A stretch of DNA of 64,000 bases from the NCBI RefSeq assembly GCF_004168255.1, contig NZ_SEWG01000005.1:248001-312000 (forward strand), in the 5' to 3' direction. Each line of letters starts with the position of its first letter. Within the stretch, counting starts at the first letter, position 1. This stretch comes from Mucilaginibacter terrigena (lineage in GTDB: Bacteria > Bacteroidota > Bacteroidia > Sphingobacteriales > Sphingobacteriaceae). Shown here one piece after another: positions 9,005 through 16,328 of the stretch. The notes under the pieces were generated by a model that did no database searches, was not told the origin of the DNA, and worked only from the letters and a program-made list of their open reading frames with translations. A program made the translations under genes and the position numbers.

Positions 9005-9418
9005 TCACTTTTTATCTACACTGTATTTACCGGGCCCTACAAATATCAGCCCTGCAAATACAAAAGCAAGTTCAACAGCATGCGCAGCCCCGTTTAAGCC
9101 ATCACCTTTGCCCAAATGGGTGGCCGCTGCAACAATCAGATTGATCATTAAAAAAAATGCTGCCGGCCTAAAAGCCAGGCCTATCAGTATTAGAAAGCCG
9201 CCCAGTGTTTCGGTTAAGGCAGCTAAAAACCCCCACATTACCGGTAAAAAGGTTACGCCTACATATTTTGTGGAACTGCCAAGGCCTGCCCACATTTCGG
9301 TGCCGCCCAGTAATTTGGGGTAACCGTGGTATATCATCATTGCACCAAGCCCGAGCTGCATAATTAGCAAGCCGGTGTTACGATAGTTATTTAAACTGCT
9401 TAAATATGTCATATTCAC
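9005..9418 (-). CDS. DoxX-family membrane protein
   Basis: A 137-residue protein with four membrane helices. Family marks are MIYHGYPKLLGG in helix 1, ALTETLGGFLILIGLAFRPAA in helices 2-3 and NGAAHAVELAFVFAGLIF in helix 4. DoxX proteins are small inner-membrane proteins, some linked to quinone or thiosulfate redox and oxidative stress; the precise role here is not known. It lies 14 bases after the LD-carboxypeptidase gene and should be co-transcribed with it. Confidence 0.87.
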   Translation of the reverse strand: MNMTYLSSLNNYRNTGLLIMQLGLGAMMIYHGYPKLLGGTEMWAGLGSSTKYVGVTFLPVMWGFLAALTETLGGFLILIGLAFRPAAFFLMINLIVAAATHLGKGDGLNGAAHAVELAFVFAGLIFVGPGKYSVDKK

Positions 9419-9432
9419 TCTGTTTTATCTTA

Positions 9433-10341
9433 TTAATAACTCATATTAACCTCATCGGTTTGCACCGATAAATGCAGCGTTTTACCCAGTATAAGGCTGC
9501 AATTATTTGACACATGCCCCGCCGGAAAATCGAAACAAACCGGGTAGCCGTATTCTGCAACTACATCCATTACCAATTCGGGGAGTGTTTGTCCGAATGG
9601 GATGTCGTTATCTTTCAGATCAGTGAAGGCACCCACAATCAGGCCTGCCAGGTTTTTCATCTTGCCGGCGCGTTTAAGTGCGCGCAGCATACGGTCAACA
9701 GCATAAAGGTATTCGCCAACATCTTCTATAAATAAAATGCTTCCGGTATAGTCCATATCGCTTACCGAATTATTTACGGCCAATAAAAGCGAAAGGTTGC
9801 CGCCTATTAATATGCCGCTGCATTCGCCTTGTCGGTTTAAAAGGTTCGGTTTGATCCGGTAGCTTAATACTTCGCCAAATAATGCCTTCCTGAGCGTTTC
9901 AAGGGAGTATGCCGAAGCATCGGGAATGTTCAACGGCATTTGGCCGTGGATGCAGGGCAGGTTATAATTGGCAATAACATGCGAATGCAACAAAGTGATA
10001 TCACTAAAGCCAACCAGCCATTTAGGATTGGTTTGTAAACGACTAAAATCAACCCTATCAACCATCCGGATGGTACCGTAGCCTCCCCTGGCGCAAATGA
10101 TGGCCTTAATGGTATCGTCATCGATAAAGCGCTGCAAATCTGCCGCCCTGAGGGCATCATCCCCGGCAAACTGGTGGTAGCTTGCATTCACGGTTTTGCC
10201 AAGCACTACTTCAAGTCCCCAGGATGTTAAAAGGTTCACAGCATCCGTCATGGGGATGGGCAGCTTTTTGGCCGGGCAGGTAATGGCCACTTTGTCGCCT
10301 CTTTTAAGGTAGGGTACTTGTGTTTCGGTTGATACTGACAT
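9433..10341 (-). CDS. LD-carboxypeptidase, peptidase family S66
   Basis: A 302-residue S66 serine peptidase, which cleaves the D-Ala or L,D-bond of muropeptide tetrapeptides during murein recycling. The nucleophile Ser113 lies in GFSDI, preceded by the oxyanion segment ICARGGYGTIRMVDRVD. The Glu and His partners are in LFIEDVGEYLYAVDRML and AGHVSNNCSLILGK. Length matches LdcA. No signal peptide is seen, so it is cytoplasmic. The gene heads a two-gene unit with the doxX gene and diverges from metG. Confidence 0.9.
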   Translation of the reverse strand: MSVSTETQVPYLKRGDKVAITCPAKKLPIPMTDAVNLLTSWGLEVVLGKTVNASYHQFAGDDALRAADLQRFIDDDTIKAIICARGGYGTIRMVDRVDFSRLQTNPKWLVGFSDITLLHSHVIANYNLPCIHGQMPLNIPDASAYSLETLRKALFGEVLSYRIKPNLLNRQGECSGILIGGNLSLLLAVNNSVSDMDYTGSILFIEDVGEYLYAVDRMLRALKRAGKMKNLAGLIVGAFTDLKDNDIPFGQTLPELVMDVVAEYGYPVCFDFPAGHVSNNCSLILGKTLHLSVQTDEVNMSY

Positions 10342-10437
10342 TATTCGGTAAGTTGTGGGTTAATGTTCCTTAGAAAAGCAGTCTTTAATCCTTTGTCTTT
10401 CTGTCTTTCGTCCGTTCTATCTCTCCGACTAAAAAGT

Positions 10438-10445
10438 TATCTTTG
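10438..10445 (+). promoter_or_regulatory. -7 box upstream of metG
   Basis: TATCTTTG is a perfect TAnnTTTG match, 24 bases before the chosen metG ATG. It overlaps the alternative TTG codon at 10443, which supports starting metG at 10470. No good -33 element at the expected distance was found. Confidence 0.5.
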
Positions 10446-10469
10446 CAAATTAATAAACATCCCTGTTTA

Positions 10470-12536
10470 ATGTCGCAACTTAATAAATATAAAAGATACA
10501 CCATAACATCGGCATTGCCTTACGCAAACGGGCCGCTGCATATTGGCCATTTGGCGGGCGCCTACCTGCCGGCAGATATTTTTGTACGTTACCTGCGACT
10601 GATGAAAAAGGATGTGGTGTACATCTGCGGCTCGGACGAGCACGGCGCGGCCATCACCATAAAAGCTAAAAAGGAAGGCACTACGCCCCAGGCTATTATT
10701 GATAAATACCATACCCAAATAAAGAATAGTTTTGAAGAGTTTGGGATAGCTTTTGATATTTATCACCGCACCTCATCGGCCATACATCACGATCTGTCGC
10801 AGGAGTTTTTCCTGAACCTGTACGAAAAGGGTGAGTTTATTGAGAAATACTCCGAGCAATATTATGATGAAGATTTCGACCAGTTTTTGGCCGACCGTTA
10901 TATTACCGGTACCTGCCCCGTTTGCAGCTACGATAAAGCTTACGGCGACCAGTGCGAAAACTGCGGCACATCGTTAAACCCAACAGACCTGATCGACCCT
11001 ATATCAACCCTAAGCAATAAAAAGCCTGTTTTAAAACCTACCAAGCACTGGTATTTGCCTTTAGATAAATACCAGCCATGGTTAGAGAAATGGATTGATG
11101 AAAAAGAAGGCGAGTGGAAGGTGAATGTATTTGGTCAATGCCGCTCGTGGTTAAAATCGGGCCTGCAGCCACGCTCCATGACCCGCGACCTGGATTGGGG
11201 AATAGATGTGCCCCTTGAAGAAGCGAAGGGCAAAAAGCTTTACGTGTGGATGGATGCGCCAATAGGCTATATATCCGCCACCAAACAATGGGCGATTGAT
11301 AAGGGTAAAGACTGGCAGCAATACTGGAAAAAACAGGTTAATACAGAAGACGATGCCTGCCTGATGCACTTTATTGGTAAGGATAATATCGTGTTCCATT
11401 GCATTATTTTCCCGGCGATATTAAAGGCGCATGGCGATTATATACTGCCGCAAAACGTACCTGCCAACGAATTTTTAAACTTGGAGGGCGATAAGCTGTC
11501 CACATCCCGCAACCACGCGGTTTGGCTGCACGAGTACCTGGAGGAATTCCCCGGTAAGCAGGACGAGCTGCGCTACGTACTTACATCCATACTGCCCGAA
11601 ACAAGCGACAGCGAATTTACCTGGAAAGATTACCAGGCACGTGTGAATAATGAGCTGGTTGCCATTTTGGGTAACTATGTTAACCGCGTAATGATACTGA
11701 TGCACAAGTACTATGATGGCAAGGTAGAAAGCGACAGCGCTGTTATTAAACTAACCGATGCCAAAATAGATGCCGAGTTAGGCGGGTATTATGACGACCT
11801 GGGTAAAAACCTGGAGAACTATCGTTTCCGCGCGGCCTTGCAAAGTGTAATGGATATGGCCCGCCTTGGTAACCGCTACCTTACCGAGCAAGAGCCATGG
11901 AAAACTATTAAAAGCGACCCACAGGCCGCCAAAACAGCCTTACATAACAGTTTGATACTAATAGGCCACCTGGCCACCTGCCTGCAGCCATTTTTACCGG
12001 CCACGGCCACCAAAATATTTGGCATGCTGAATTTAGATCCCGTGACTTTTGATCAGGAATTGGAATTTGTAAATGGCCACCAATTAAACCCATCTGCTTT
12101 ATTGTTCGAAAAAGTGGAAGACGAAGCGATTGAGAAACAGATTCAAAAACTGGCAGATAAAAAAGCGGCATCGGCAGTGGTACAGCAGCCCGTTGTAGCG
12201 CCGGCAAAAACAAATATTACCTTTGATGAATTTGTAGGGATGGATATCCGTACCGGCACTATCCTAACCGCCGAAAAGGTTGCCAAAACCAAAAAACTGT
12301 TAAAGCTAACAATAGATACAGGCATCGACCAGCGTACCGTGGTATCGGGCATTGCCGAACATTACGAACCCGAAGCCATCATAGGCAAACAGGTAAGCAT
12401 ACTGGTAAACCTGGAACCACGCGAAATAAAAGGCATCATGTCGCAAGGGATGATACTGATGGCCGAGAATGCCGAGGGCAAGCTAAGCTTTGTAGCCCCT
12501 GCTGATGAAATGCCAAACGGATCTGTAATAAGATAA
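10470..12536 (+). CDS. metG: Methionyl-tRNA synthetase
   Basis: Charges tRNA-Met in the cytoplasm. The start is set at ATG 10470 (MSQLNKYKRYTITSALPYANG); the frame is open further up to a TTG at 10443, but that codon lies within the -7 promoter box. Visible parts of the 688-residue protein: HIGH signature (LHIGHLAG), zinc-knuckle cysteines (CPVCSYDKAYGDQCENCG), KMSKS equivalent KLSTSR, anticodon-binding helices, and a C-terminal Trbp111/EMAP-type tRNA-binding domain (about 585-688, FDEFVGMDIRTGTILTAEKV and MSQGMILMAENAEG). This is the long, dimerising MetRS type usual for Bacteroidota. tRNA-Arg follows downstream. Confidence 0.97.
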   Translation: MSQLNKYKRYTITSALPYANGPLHIGHLAGAYLPADIFVRYLRLMKKDVVYICGSDEHGAAITIKAKKEGTTPQAIIDKYHTQIKNSFEEFGIAFDIYHRTSSAIHHDLSQEFFLNLYEKGEFIEKYSEQYYDEDFDQFLADRYITGTCPVCSYDKAYGDQCENCGTSLNPTDLIDPISTLSNKKPVLKPTKHWYLPLDKYQPWLEKWIDEKEGEWKVNVFGQCRSWLKSGLQPRSMTRDLDWGIDVPLEEAKGKKLYVWMDAPIGYISATKQWAIDKGKDWQQYWKKQVNTEDDACLMHFIGKDNIVFHCIIFPAILKAHGDYILPQNVPANEFLNLEGDKLSTSRNHAVWLHEYLEEFPGKQDELRYVLTSILPETSDSEFTWKDYQARVNNELVAILGNYVNRVMILMHKYYDGKVESDSAVIKLTDAKIDAELGGYYDDLGKNLENYRFRAALQSVMDMARLGNRYLTEQEPWKTIKSDPQAAKTALHNSLILIGHLATCLQPFLPATATKIFGMLNLDPVTFDQELEFVNGHQLNPSALLFEKVEDEAIEKQIQKLADKKAASAVVQQPVVAPAKTNITFDEFVGMDIRTGTILTAEKVAKTKKLLKLTIDTGIDQRTVVSGIAEHYEPEAIIGKQVSILVNLEPREIKGIMSQGMILMAENAEGKLSFVAPADEMPNGSVIR

Positions 12537-12576
12537 ATTATATATATGCAGATATGAAAATATGCATATGTGCGTG

Positions 12577-12606
12577 TTGAATTTTCAAGTATAATTTGCA
12601 CCTTTG
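12577..12606 (+). promoter_or_regulatory. Promoter of tRNA-Arg
   Basis: TTG at 12577-12579, a 19-base spacer, then CACCTTTG at 12599-12606 (7 of 8 bases of TAnnTTTG). Transcription would begin around 12611, about 48 bases before the mature tRNA. Confidence 0.5.
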
Positions 12607-12658
12607 CACCCGGACAAGGAAATTCGAAATCGAACATCCGAAATCCGAAATAAACATT

Positions 12659-12730
12659 GGTCCCGTAGTTCAACGGATAGAATAGAAGTTTCCTAAACTT
12701 TAGATATGAGTTCGATTCTCGTCGGGACCA
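12659..12730 (+). tRNA. tRNA-Arg (anticodon CCT)
   Basis: A complete cloverleaf of 72 bases: acceptor GGTCCCG/CGGGACC, D-stem GTTC/GAAT, anticodon stem GAAGT/ACTTT with loop TTCCTAA (anticodon CCT at 12692-12694), T-arm ATGAG-TTCGATT-CTCGT with one G-T pair, discriminator A. The 3' CCA is not encoded. It reads AGG codons. Its last 21 bases are part of a 23-bp sequence repeated at 15118-15140, which marks it as an integration site. Confidence 0.96.
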
Positions 12731-12732
12731 CT
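12710..12732 (+). repeat. attL-like direct repeat (3' end of tRNA-Arg)
   Basis: The 23 bases from the T-loop of tRNA-Arg to two bases past its end are repeated exactly, in the same orientation, at 15118-15140. Such duplications arise when an integrase uses a tRNA 3' end as the attachment site. Confidence 0.85.
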
Positions 12733-12755
12733 GAACCTTAGTGGTAGAAACCACT

Positions 12756-12790
12756 AAAACCCTATAAATTACATATTTATAGGGTTTTTT
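12756..12790 (+). terminator. Terminator after tRNA-Arg, brought by the island
   Basis: A perfect 14-bp stem (AAAACCCTATAAAT / ATTTATAGGGTTTT) with a 5-base loop and T run. A weaker hairpin, AGTGGT/ACCACT, precedes it. It lies just inside the island and would end the tRNA transcript. Confidence 0.85.
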
Positions 12791-13000
12791 AATTGTAAAA
12801 AACCTCCATTTTGAATGCTCTATTTGAATAAGTAGTGTGATTAGGTGAGGAAATCCACTTATTCTTACTCACCAATTGCTATATAGTGTCTTTAAATTAG
12901 ATACTTATATGTGGATTAATTAAATTCTGTGCAGGTTAAAATCCAAATTTTAGAAAATTCGTAACATTCTTTAAATCAGAATTTTAAAAAACTCTATTTA

Positions 13001-13016
13001 GGTTCGATTCCGACCC
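13001..13016 (+). repeat. Degenerate internal att-like sequence
   Basis: GGTTCGATTCCGACCC resembles a tRNA T-loop and acceptor segment and shares GTTCGATTC with the flanking 23-bp repeats. It is followed by CTGAACGTAGG, similar to CTGAACCTTAG just after the tRNA. An 11-bp string, TTTAAATCAGA, occurs shortly before both this site (12970) and the right repeat (15100). It may be a decayed attachment site from an earlier insertion. The stems do not fold as a tRNA. Confidence 0.35.
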
Positions 13017-13481
13017 ATATCTGAACGTAGGCTGCAGAAACGAATGAAAACGCCTAAAACAATACCATTGGGTGTACTTTTCCCGTGTTTTTGAGCTCAC
13101 TATTTGTGTTATTTAGCCTGAAAACAGGTGAGTTACATGTCAAATTAGAATTATTCATAGCCTTAATCCCGAACATGTTTCACTTTGAAACATCTTGATG
13201 CGAAAACTTCGCAAAGGTAGATTTGGAGCTTAAACAACAAGAAAATGAATACAAACCTGTACGTAAAGAATGGAATATTAAAAATAGTTGCCTACATGGG
13301 TTGTTAAGAATTGATAAAATAAGACGATTCTGTATTATTAGGGATAAGGTTTTCCACCTAAAATGTTAATAAGATGGCTTTGTTGAAAGTTTTTAGAAGA
13401 CGTATTTTTGTTACTTAAATATTTGATAAACAGTATTTTACGTTTAGTTAAAGCGAAAGGAGCTATTGGTTATCCACATTT

Positions 13482-13591
13482 TGTTAATAACTAACAAATT
13501 CTGTTTTATAAAAGATGCTGTTTTTTGTAATTAAATACTGGAATGATAAAATCTATGCAAGTGTTAACAACTGCACATGGTGTTGATAACT
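13482..13591. repeat. Three iteron- or operator-like repeats TGTTRAYAACT
   Basis: The 11-mer occurs at 13482-13492 (TGTTAATAACT), 13562-13572 (TGTTAACAACT) and 13581-13591 (TGTTGATAACT), all in the same orientation. The last touches the promoter of the island operon. The second and third also form an imperfect inverted pair. They could be repressor sites or remains of a replication origin. Confidence 0.55.
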
Positions 13592-13592
13592 A

Positions 13593-13623
13593 TTGTTTGA
13601 CATTTATTAATGTTGTATCTTTG
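13593..13623 (+). promoter_or_regulatory. Promoter of the mini-island operon
   Basis: TTG at 13593-13595, 20-base spacer, TATCTTTG at 13616-13623 (perfect TAnnTTTG). Transcription is expected near 13629, about 20 bases before the first ATG. The element abuts the TGTTRAYAACT repeats. Confidence 0.65.
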
Positions 13624-13649
13624 CATCCTGTTTATTCAAAAAGTTATAT

Positions 13650-13970
13650 ATGCTTAATATGTCGATTATGAAAGAAAAGGGCCAAACGCCGGCCCCTGAT
13701 TTTTCAAAAAATTTGGAGGGAGATATACAAAAATATCAGGCCGAAGGAAAGACAATAGAAGCTTTTTTAAAGGCCCGGTATCAAATTACTGATTTAAAAG
13801 ATTTGGATTTCGATCTCAAAGATAAAGATGAAAGTCAGTTTGGTTTTCAAAAGGTTCGCGGCAGCGTTAACCTGATGATGGGTAATATTAGAACCTATAA
13901 ACAATCTCAGGATTTAATTGAAGAAGTTTTAGGTTATGATTTGGAATCTTTAATCAATTATAAACCGTAA
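13650..13970 (+). CDS. Unknown 106-residue protein of the tRNA-Arg mini-island
   Basis: A small, charged, mainly helical protein with no signal peptide or membrane helix; probably cytoplasmic. Visible features are a Pro-containing N-terminus (GQTPAPDF), an acidic stretch (DLKDLDFDLKDKDESQFGF) and a C-terminal helix pair (QSQDLIEEVLGYDLESLINY). Three in-frame ATGs (13650, 13659, 13668) could each serve as the start; the first is used. I recognise no family. It sits 10 bases before the membrane-protein gene and shares a strong promoter with it. The pairing of a small soluble partner with a membrane protein on a mobile island suggests a defence or toxin-antitoxin-like pair, which is only inference. 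Confidence 0.7.
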   Translation: MLNMSIMKEKGQTPAPDFSKNLEGDIQKYQAEGKTIEAFLKARYQITDLKDLDFDLKDKDESQFGFQKVRGSVNLMMGNIRTYKQSQDLIEEVLGYDLESLINYKP

Positions 13971-13980
13971 CCTTAGCTAA

Positions 13981-14781
13981 ATGGCTGATAAATCGAAAGA
14001 ATTCCATGAATTCTTTCAGGAGACCTATGCTTTGTTCGAAAAAACAACGCAGTATGCAAAATACCTGGAAACTCTAGGTGATAAAGTAGAAATAACTTAC
14101 ATTAATGAGTTACGCAGCGTGCTGTTTCATTTATATAGCTATTTAGATAAAGCATGCGAAAATGATGACAAAAAGTTCGAGGAAAATTATTACGGAGCAA
14201 GAGAACATTTGTATAGGTCTTATTATGATGTGTTTTCGTTAATATGTGTTATTTTAATTAAAAAGTTCAAAAATTACAGCGATGATTTTTCGCACAGTGT
14301 TATACATGCAGTCTATCCAGCGTATTTTAGTAAAATAATGGTGGAACTGGCAGAGGTCCAAAAACTCATTTCAAAAATCCATTCTTCCAAGCAGCTAAAT
14401 GAACAGTTGAGTTCAGAAATTGATCCACAGCTAACTACGGCAGAGAAAATTATTAAGAATGAGAAAATTACAACCGTTTTAATGAACTGGGATGTTGAAC
14501 TGTTAGCTTATACTGGTCTATTCGTTGAGCATCAGCAAGAACGTATTCTTGAGGAAAAAAGACTGGAAGCACTGGAACTGGAAAAGGAAAGAGCACATGA
14601 ACTTGAATTAGCAAAGATTGGTAAGGAGGACAATCGCTTTAAAGTAAATATATGGGTAACCATTGCAATAGCTATTTTTTCTGTGATCGCGACCTTGGCA
14701 TTCACTTATTTTTATATCGTGCCACACGAGGCTGAACTAAATAAGCCGGCAACGAGTAGTCCCGCTTCAAAAGCTAAATAG
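13981..14781 (+). CDS. Unknown helical protein with C-terminal membrane anchor (mini-island)
   Basis: A 266-residue protein without a signal peptide. Residues 1-180 are predicted helical, with the motif REHLYRSYYDVFSLI (74-88). A charged coiled-coil-like region follows (183-213, rich in Glu, Leu, Lys and Arg), then one strong membrane helix (about 222-247, VTIAIAIFSVIATLAFTYFYI) and a short Ser/Pro/Lys tail. The bulk should therefore face the cytoplasm. I do not recognise the family. Its layout, a cytoplasmic sensor-like domain plus a membrane segment, is common in abortive-infection effectors; together with its place on a tRNA-flanked island, that makes a phage-defence role possible but unproven. 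Confidence 0.75.
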   Translation: MADKSKEFHEFFQETYALFEKTTQYAKYLETLGDKVEITYINELRSVLFHLYSYLDKACENDDKKFEENYYGAREHLYRSYYDVFSLICVILIKKFKNYSDDFSHSVIHAVYPAYFSKIMVELAEVQKLISKIHSSKQLNEQLSSEIDPQLTTAEKIIKNEKITTVLMNWDVELLAYTGLFVEHQQERILEEKRLEALELEKERAHELELAKIGKEDNRFKVNIWVTIAIAIFSVIATLAFTYFYIVPHEAELNKPATSSPASKAK

Positions 14782-15117
14782 GTTACTATTCAAATTAATG
14801 ATTTTTGACTATTACATGTTGGAAATTGTTTCCTTTAGCTACTTTTATAGCTGATTCCTTCAAGAGGAAAATTTCCTCATATCTCCAAGTTCATCACAAA
14901 CATTTCGTTATGCAGTTGAATAGCGGATTCGATGACCAGATCGGACGGGTTTCCTTAAAGATTAAGCAAGAAAGGGTTTTATTATTTGCTAATTAGGTTT
15001 AAATTGACGAAATTTATATTATAGCATTTGCAACCAAAAACAACTGAAAATTTGGTGAGTGTACAAAGCGAATTTACTAAAAACACATTAGAAAGTGTGT
15101 TTAAATCAGAGTGGTAC
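14782..15117. other. Non-coding right part of the mini-island
   Basis: AT-rich sequence after the membrane-protein gene. A 63-codon open frame at 14805-14996 has no signal, motif or good start context and is not called. Shortly before the right repeat there is a small hairpin (ACACATTAGAAAGTGTGT). Nothing else was recognised. Confidence 0.55.
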
Positions 15118-15140
15118 GTTCGATTCTCGTCGGGACCACT
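15118..15140 (+). repeat. attR-like direct repeat (copy of tRNA-Arg 3' end)
   Basis: Exact 23-bp copy of 12710-12732. Upstream sequence does not continue the tRNA, so this is only a 3' fragment and marks the right edge of the island. Confidence 0.85.
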
Positions 15141-15148
15141 AAAAAGTT

Positions 15149-15182
15149 AAAACCCTTTAGATGAAATCTGAAGGGTTTTTTG
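15149..15182 (+). terminator. Terminator beyond attR, probably the original tRNA-Arg terminator
   Basis: Stem AAAACCCTTTAGAT / ATCTGAAGGGTTTT (one G-T pair), loop gaa, T run. It stands at the same distance from the right repeat as the island terminator does from the tRNA. Confidence 0.8.
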
Positions 15183-15315
15183 TTTAACTTACATAAGCCG
15201 GATATTTATTACATTAGTTATAGTAGCTTTCCTTTAAAATCACCCAAAAGTATGACCCAAAACATAAAGCATTGCTGCATTTTTGAGCAGACTTTAAACT
15301 AAACCAATAAATAAA

Positions 15316-15855
15316 ATGAAAAAGATAATCTGGGTTTGCGGGATTATAGCGGGCATTATAAGTGTATCGTGGGGCGTGCTGAGCGAGGCGGTTATTGGCG
15401 ATAGCTTAAGCCTGACCACCCGGATGATCTTCGGGTACGCCACTATGGTATTGGCGTTTTCGCTGATCTTTGTGGGCATCAAAAATTACCGGGATAATTA
15501 CAGTAATGGCCAGATAACTTTTGGTAAAGCGCTGGGTATTGGCCTTTTGATAACACTTATCGCCTCTACGGTTTACGTGGCGATCTGGATGATAGACTTT
15601 GCTTATTTTGTGCCCGATTTTGGCGAAAAATACCAGGCGCAGGCGGTAGCCGAAATGAAGGCCGGCGGACTCAGCGCTGCGGAGATACAAAAGCAGTCGG
15701 CAGAGATGGCTGCCATGATGACCAGGTATAAAACAAGCGCTGCCTTTAGGGCGATGTTTACCTATATGGAAATTGCGCCGGTTGGCATTGTAATGTCGTT
15801 AATTGCAGCGCTTGTACTTAAGCGCAGATCTGAACCTACTACAGTAAACGTATAA
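15316..15855 (+). CDS. DUF4199-family membrane protein
   Basis: A 179-residue inner-membrane protein with four hydrophobic segments (about 5-27, 36-55, 72-97 and 147-168). The fold marks of DUF4199 are visible: an early Gly/Ser-rich helix pair, NYRDNYSNGQITFGKALGIGLLITLIASTVYVAIW, and a charged middle region with Met/Ala-rich helices. Widespread in Bacteroidota, function unknown. It forms a two-gene unit with the following VOC gene (13-base gap). Confidence 0.85.
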   Translation: MKKIIWVCGIIAGIISVSWGVLSEAVIGDSLSLTTRMIFGYATMVLAFSLIFVGIKNYRDNYSNGQITFGKALGIGLLITLIASTVYVAIWMIDFAYFVPDFGEKYQAQAVAEMKAGGLSAAEIQKQSAEMAAMMTRYKTSAAFRAMFTYMEIAPVGIVMSLIAALVLKRRSEPTTVNV

Positions 15856-15868
15856 AACAACAAACTAT

Positions 15869-16249
15869 ATGAAAAAAGTAACAGGCCTGGGCGGGGTGTT
15901 TTTTAAATGCAGCGACCCTAAAAATATGAACGAATGGTATGCTAAAAACCTGGGGCTAACAACAAGCGAATACGGAACTACGTTTGAGTGGCGGCAGGCC
16001 GATGATCCGTCCAAAACAGGATCCACATCCTGGTGCGCGTTCCCGCAGGATACCAAATACTTTAACCCGTCCGAAAAGCCCTTTATGATCAATTATCGGG
16101 TAGAGGACCTGGTTGCGCTGGTTGAGGAACTGAAAAAGGATAACGTAACCATTGTTGATGAAATTGCCGAATATGATTACGGCAAGTTCCTGCACATCCT
16201 GGATCCCGAAGGCAACATCATTGAGCTTTGGGAACCCAAGGACGAATAG
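15869..16249 (+). CDS. VOC-family (glyoxalase/bleomycin-resistance fold) protein
   Basis: A 126-residue single-domain VOC protein. The opening GLGGVFFKCSDPKNMNEWYAKNLGL and the closing YGKFLHILDPEGNIIELWEP are the paired beta-alpha-beta halves of the fold, with a possible metal Glu in IELWEP. Such proteins bind small molecules or carry out glyoxalase-like reactions; the substrate cannot be deduced. Co-transcribed with the DUF4199 gene and ends at the terminator 16273-16316. Confidence 0.87.
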   Translation: MKKVTGLGGVFFKCSDPKNMNEWYAKNLGLTTSEYGTTFEWRQADDPSKTGSTSWCAFPQDTKYFNPSEKPFMINYRVEDLVALVEELKKDNVTIVDEIAEYDYGKFLHILDPEGNIIELWEPKDE

Positions 16250-16272
16250 AACGGGATATCATAATGGTCTAA

Positions 16273-16316
16273 AAAAACAAAATGCCTGCAGGTTTTCCTA
16301 CAGGCATTTTGTTTTT
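16273..16316. terminator. Bidirectional terminator between VOC gene and azoR
   Basis: A long stem of about 20 bp with one mismatch (AAAAACAAAATGCCTGCAGG / CCTACAGGCATTTTGTTTTT). A and T tracts at both ends let it serve both converging genes. Confidence 0.85.
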
Positions 16317-16328
16317 ATGGGAAAACGC

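Larger units (their letters stand above)
12791..13592. other. Non-coding left part of the mini-island
   Basis: About 800 AT-rich bases with no open frame of useful length on either strand. It contains a partial att-like sequence at 13001-13016, one DnaA-box sequence TTATCCACA at 13470-13478, and three copies of TGTTRAYAACT leading up to the island promoter. No recognisable integrase fragment was found when reading the frames by eye. Confidence 0.6.
12733..15140. mobile_element. Integrase-less mini-island in tRNA-Arg (about 2.4 kb)
   Basis: Seen: the stretch lies between the complete tRNA-Arg and an exact 23-bp copy of its 3' end, is clearly AT-richer than metG and the genes after 15316, and holds one two-gene operon (13650-14781). 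Each boundary has its own terminator hairpin of the aaaaccct...agggtttt type, so the tRNA kept a terminator after insertion. No integrase, relaxase, rep gene or transposase is present. Inference: an island, or the remnant of one, that was mobilised in trans by a tRNA-targeting integrase coded elsewhere, or one that has lost its integrase. Confidence 0.75.

Noticed and set aside
13440-13600. Chromosomal origin of replication, because of TTATCCACA and AT-richness
   Set aside because: Only one perfect DnaA box, which is expected by chance about once in two windows of this size; no dnaA, dnaN or gidA nearby. The iteron-like repeats are reported instead.
12733-13650. Retron or other reverse-transcriptase-linked non-coding RNA upstream of the island genes
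   Set aside because: No reverse transcriptase in the island and no msr/msd-like paired ends were found.
14805-14996. A 63-codon open frame inside the mini-island
   Set aside because: No signal peptide, motif, promoter or good start context; the composition is that of non-coding AT-rich DNA.
15100-15140. A second tRNA-Arg gene
   Set aside because: Only the last 21 bases of the tRNA plus two flanking bases are repeated; the D-arm and anticodon arm are absent.
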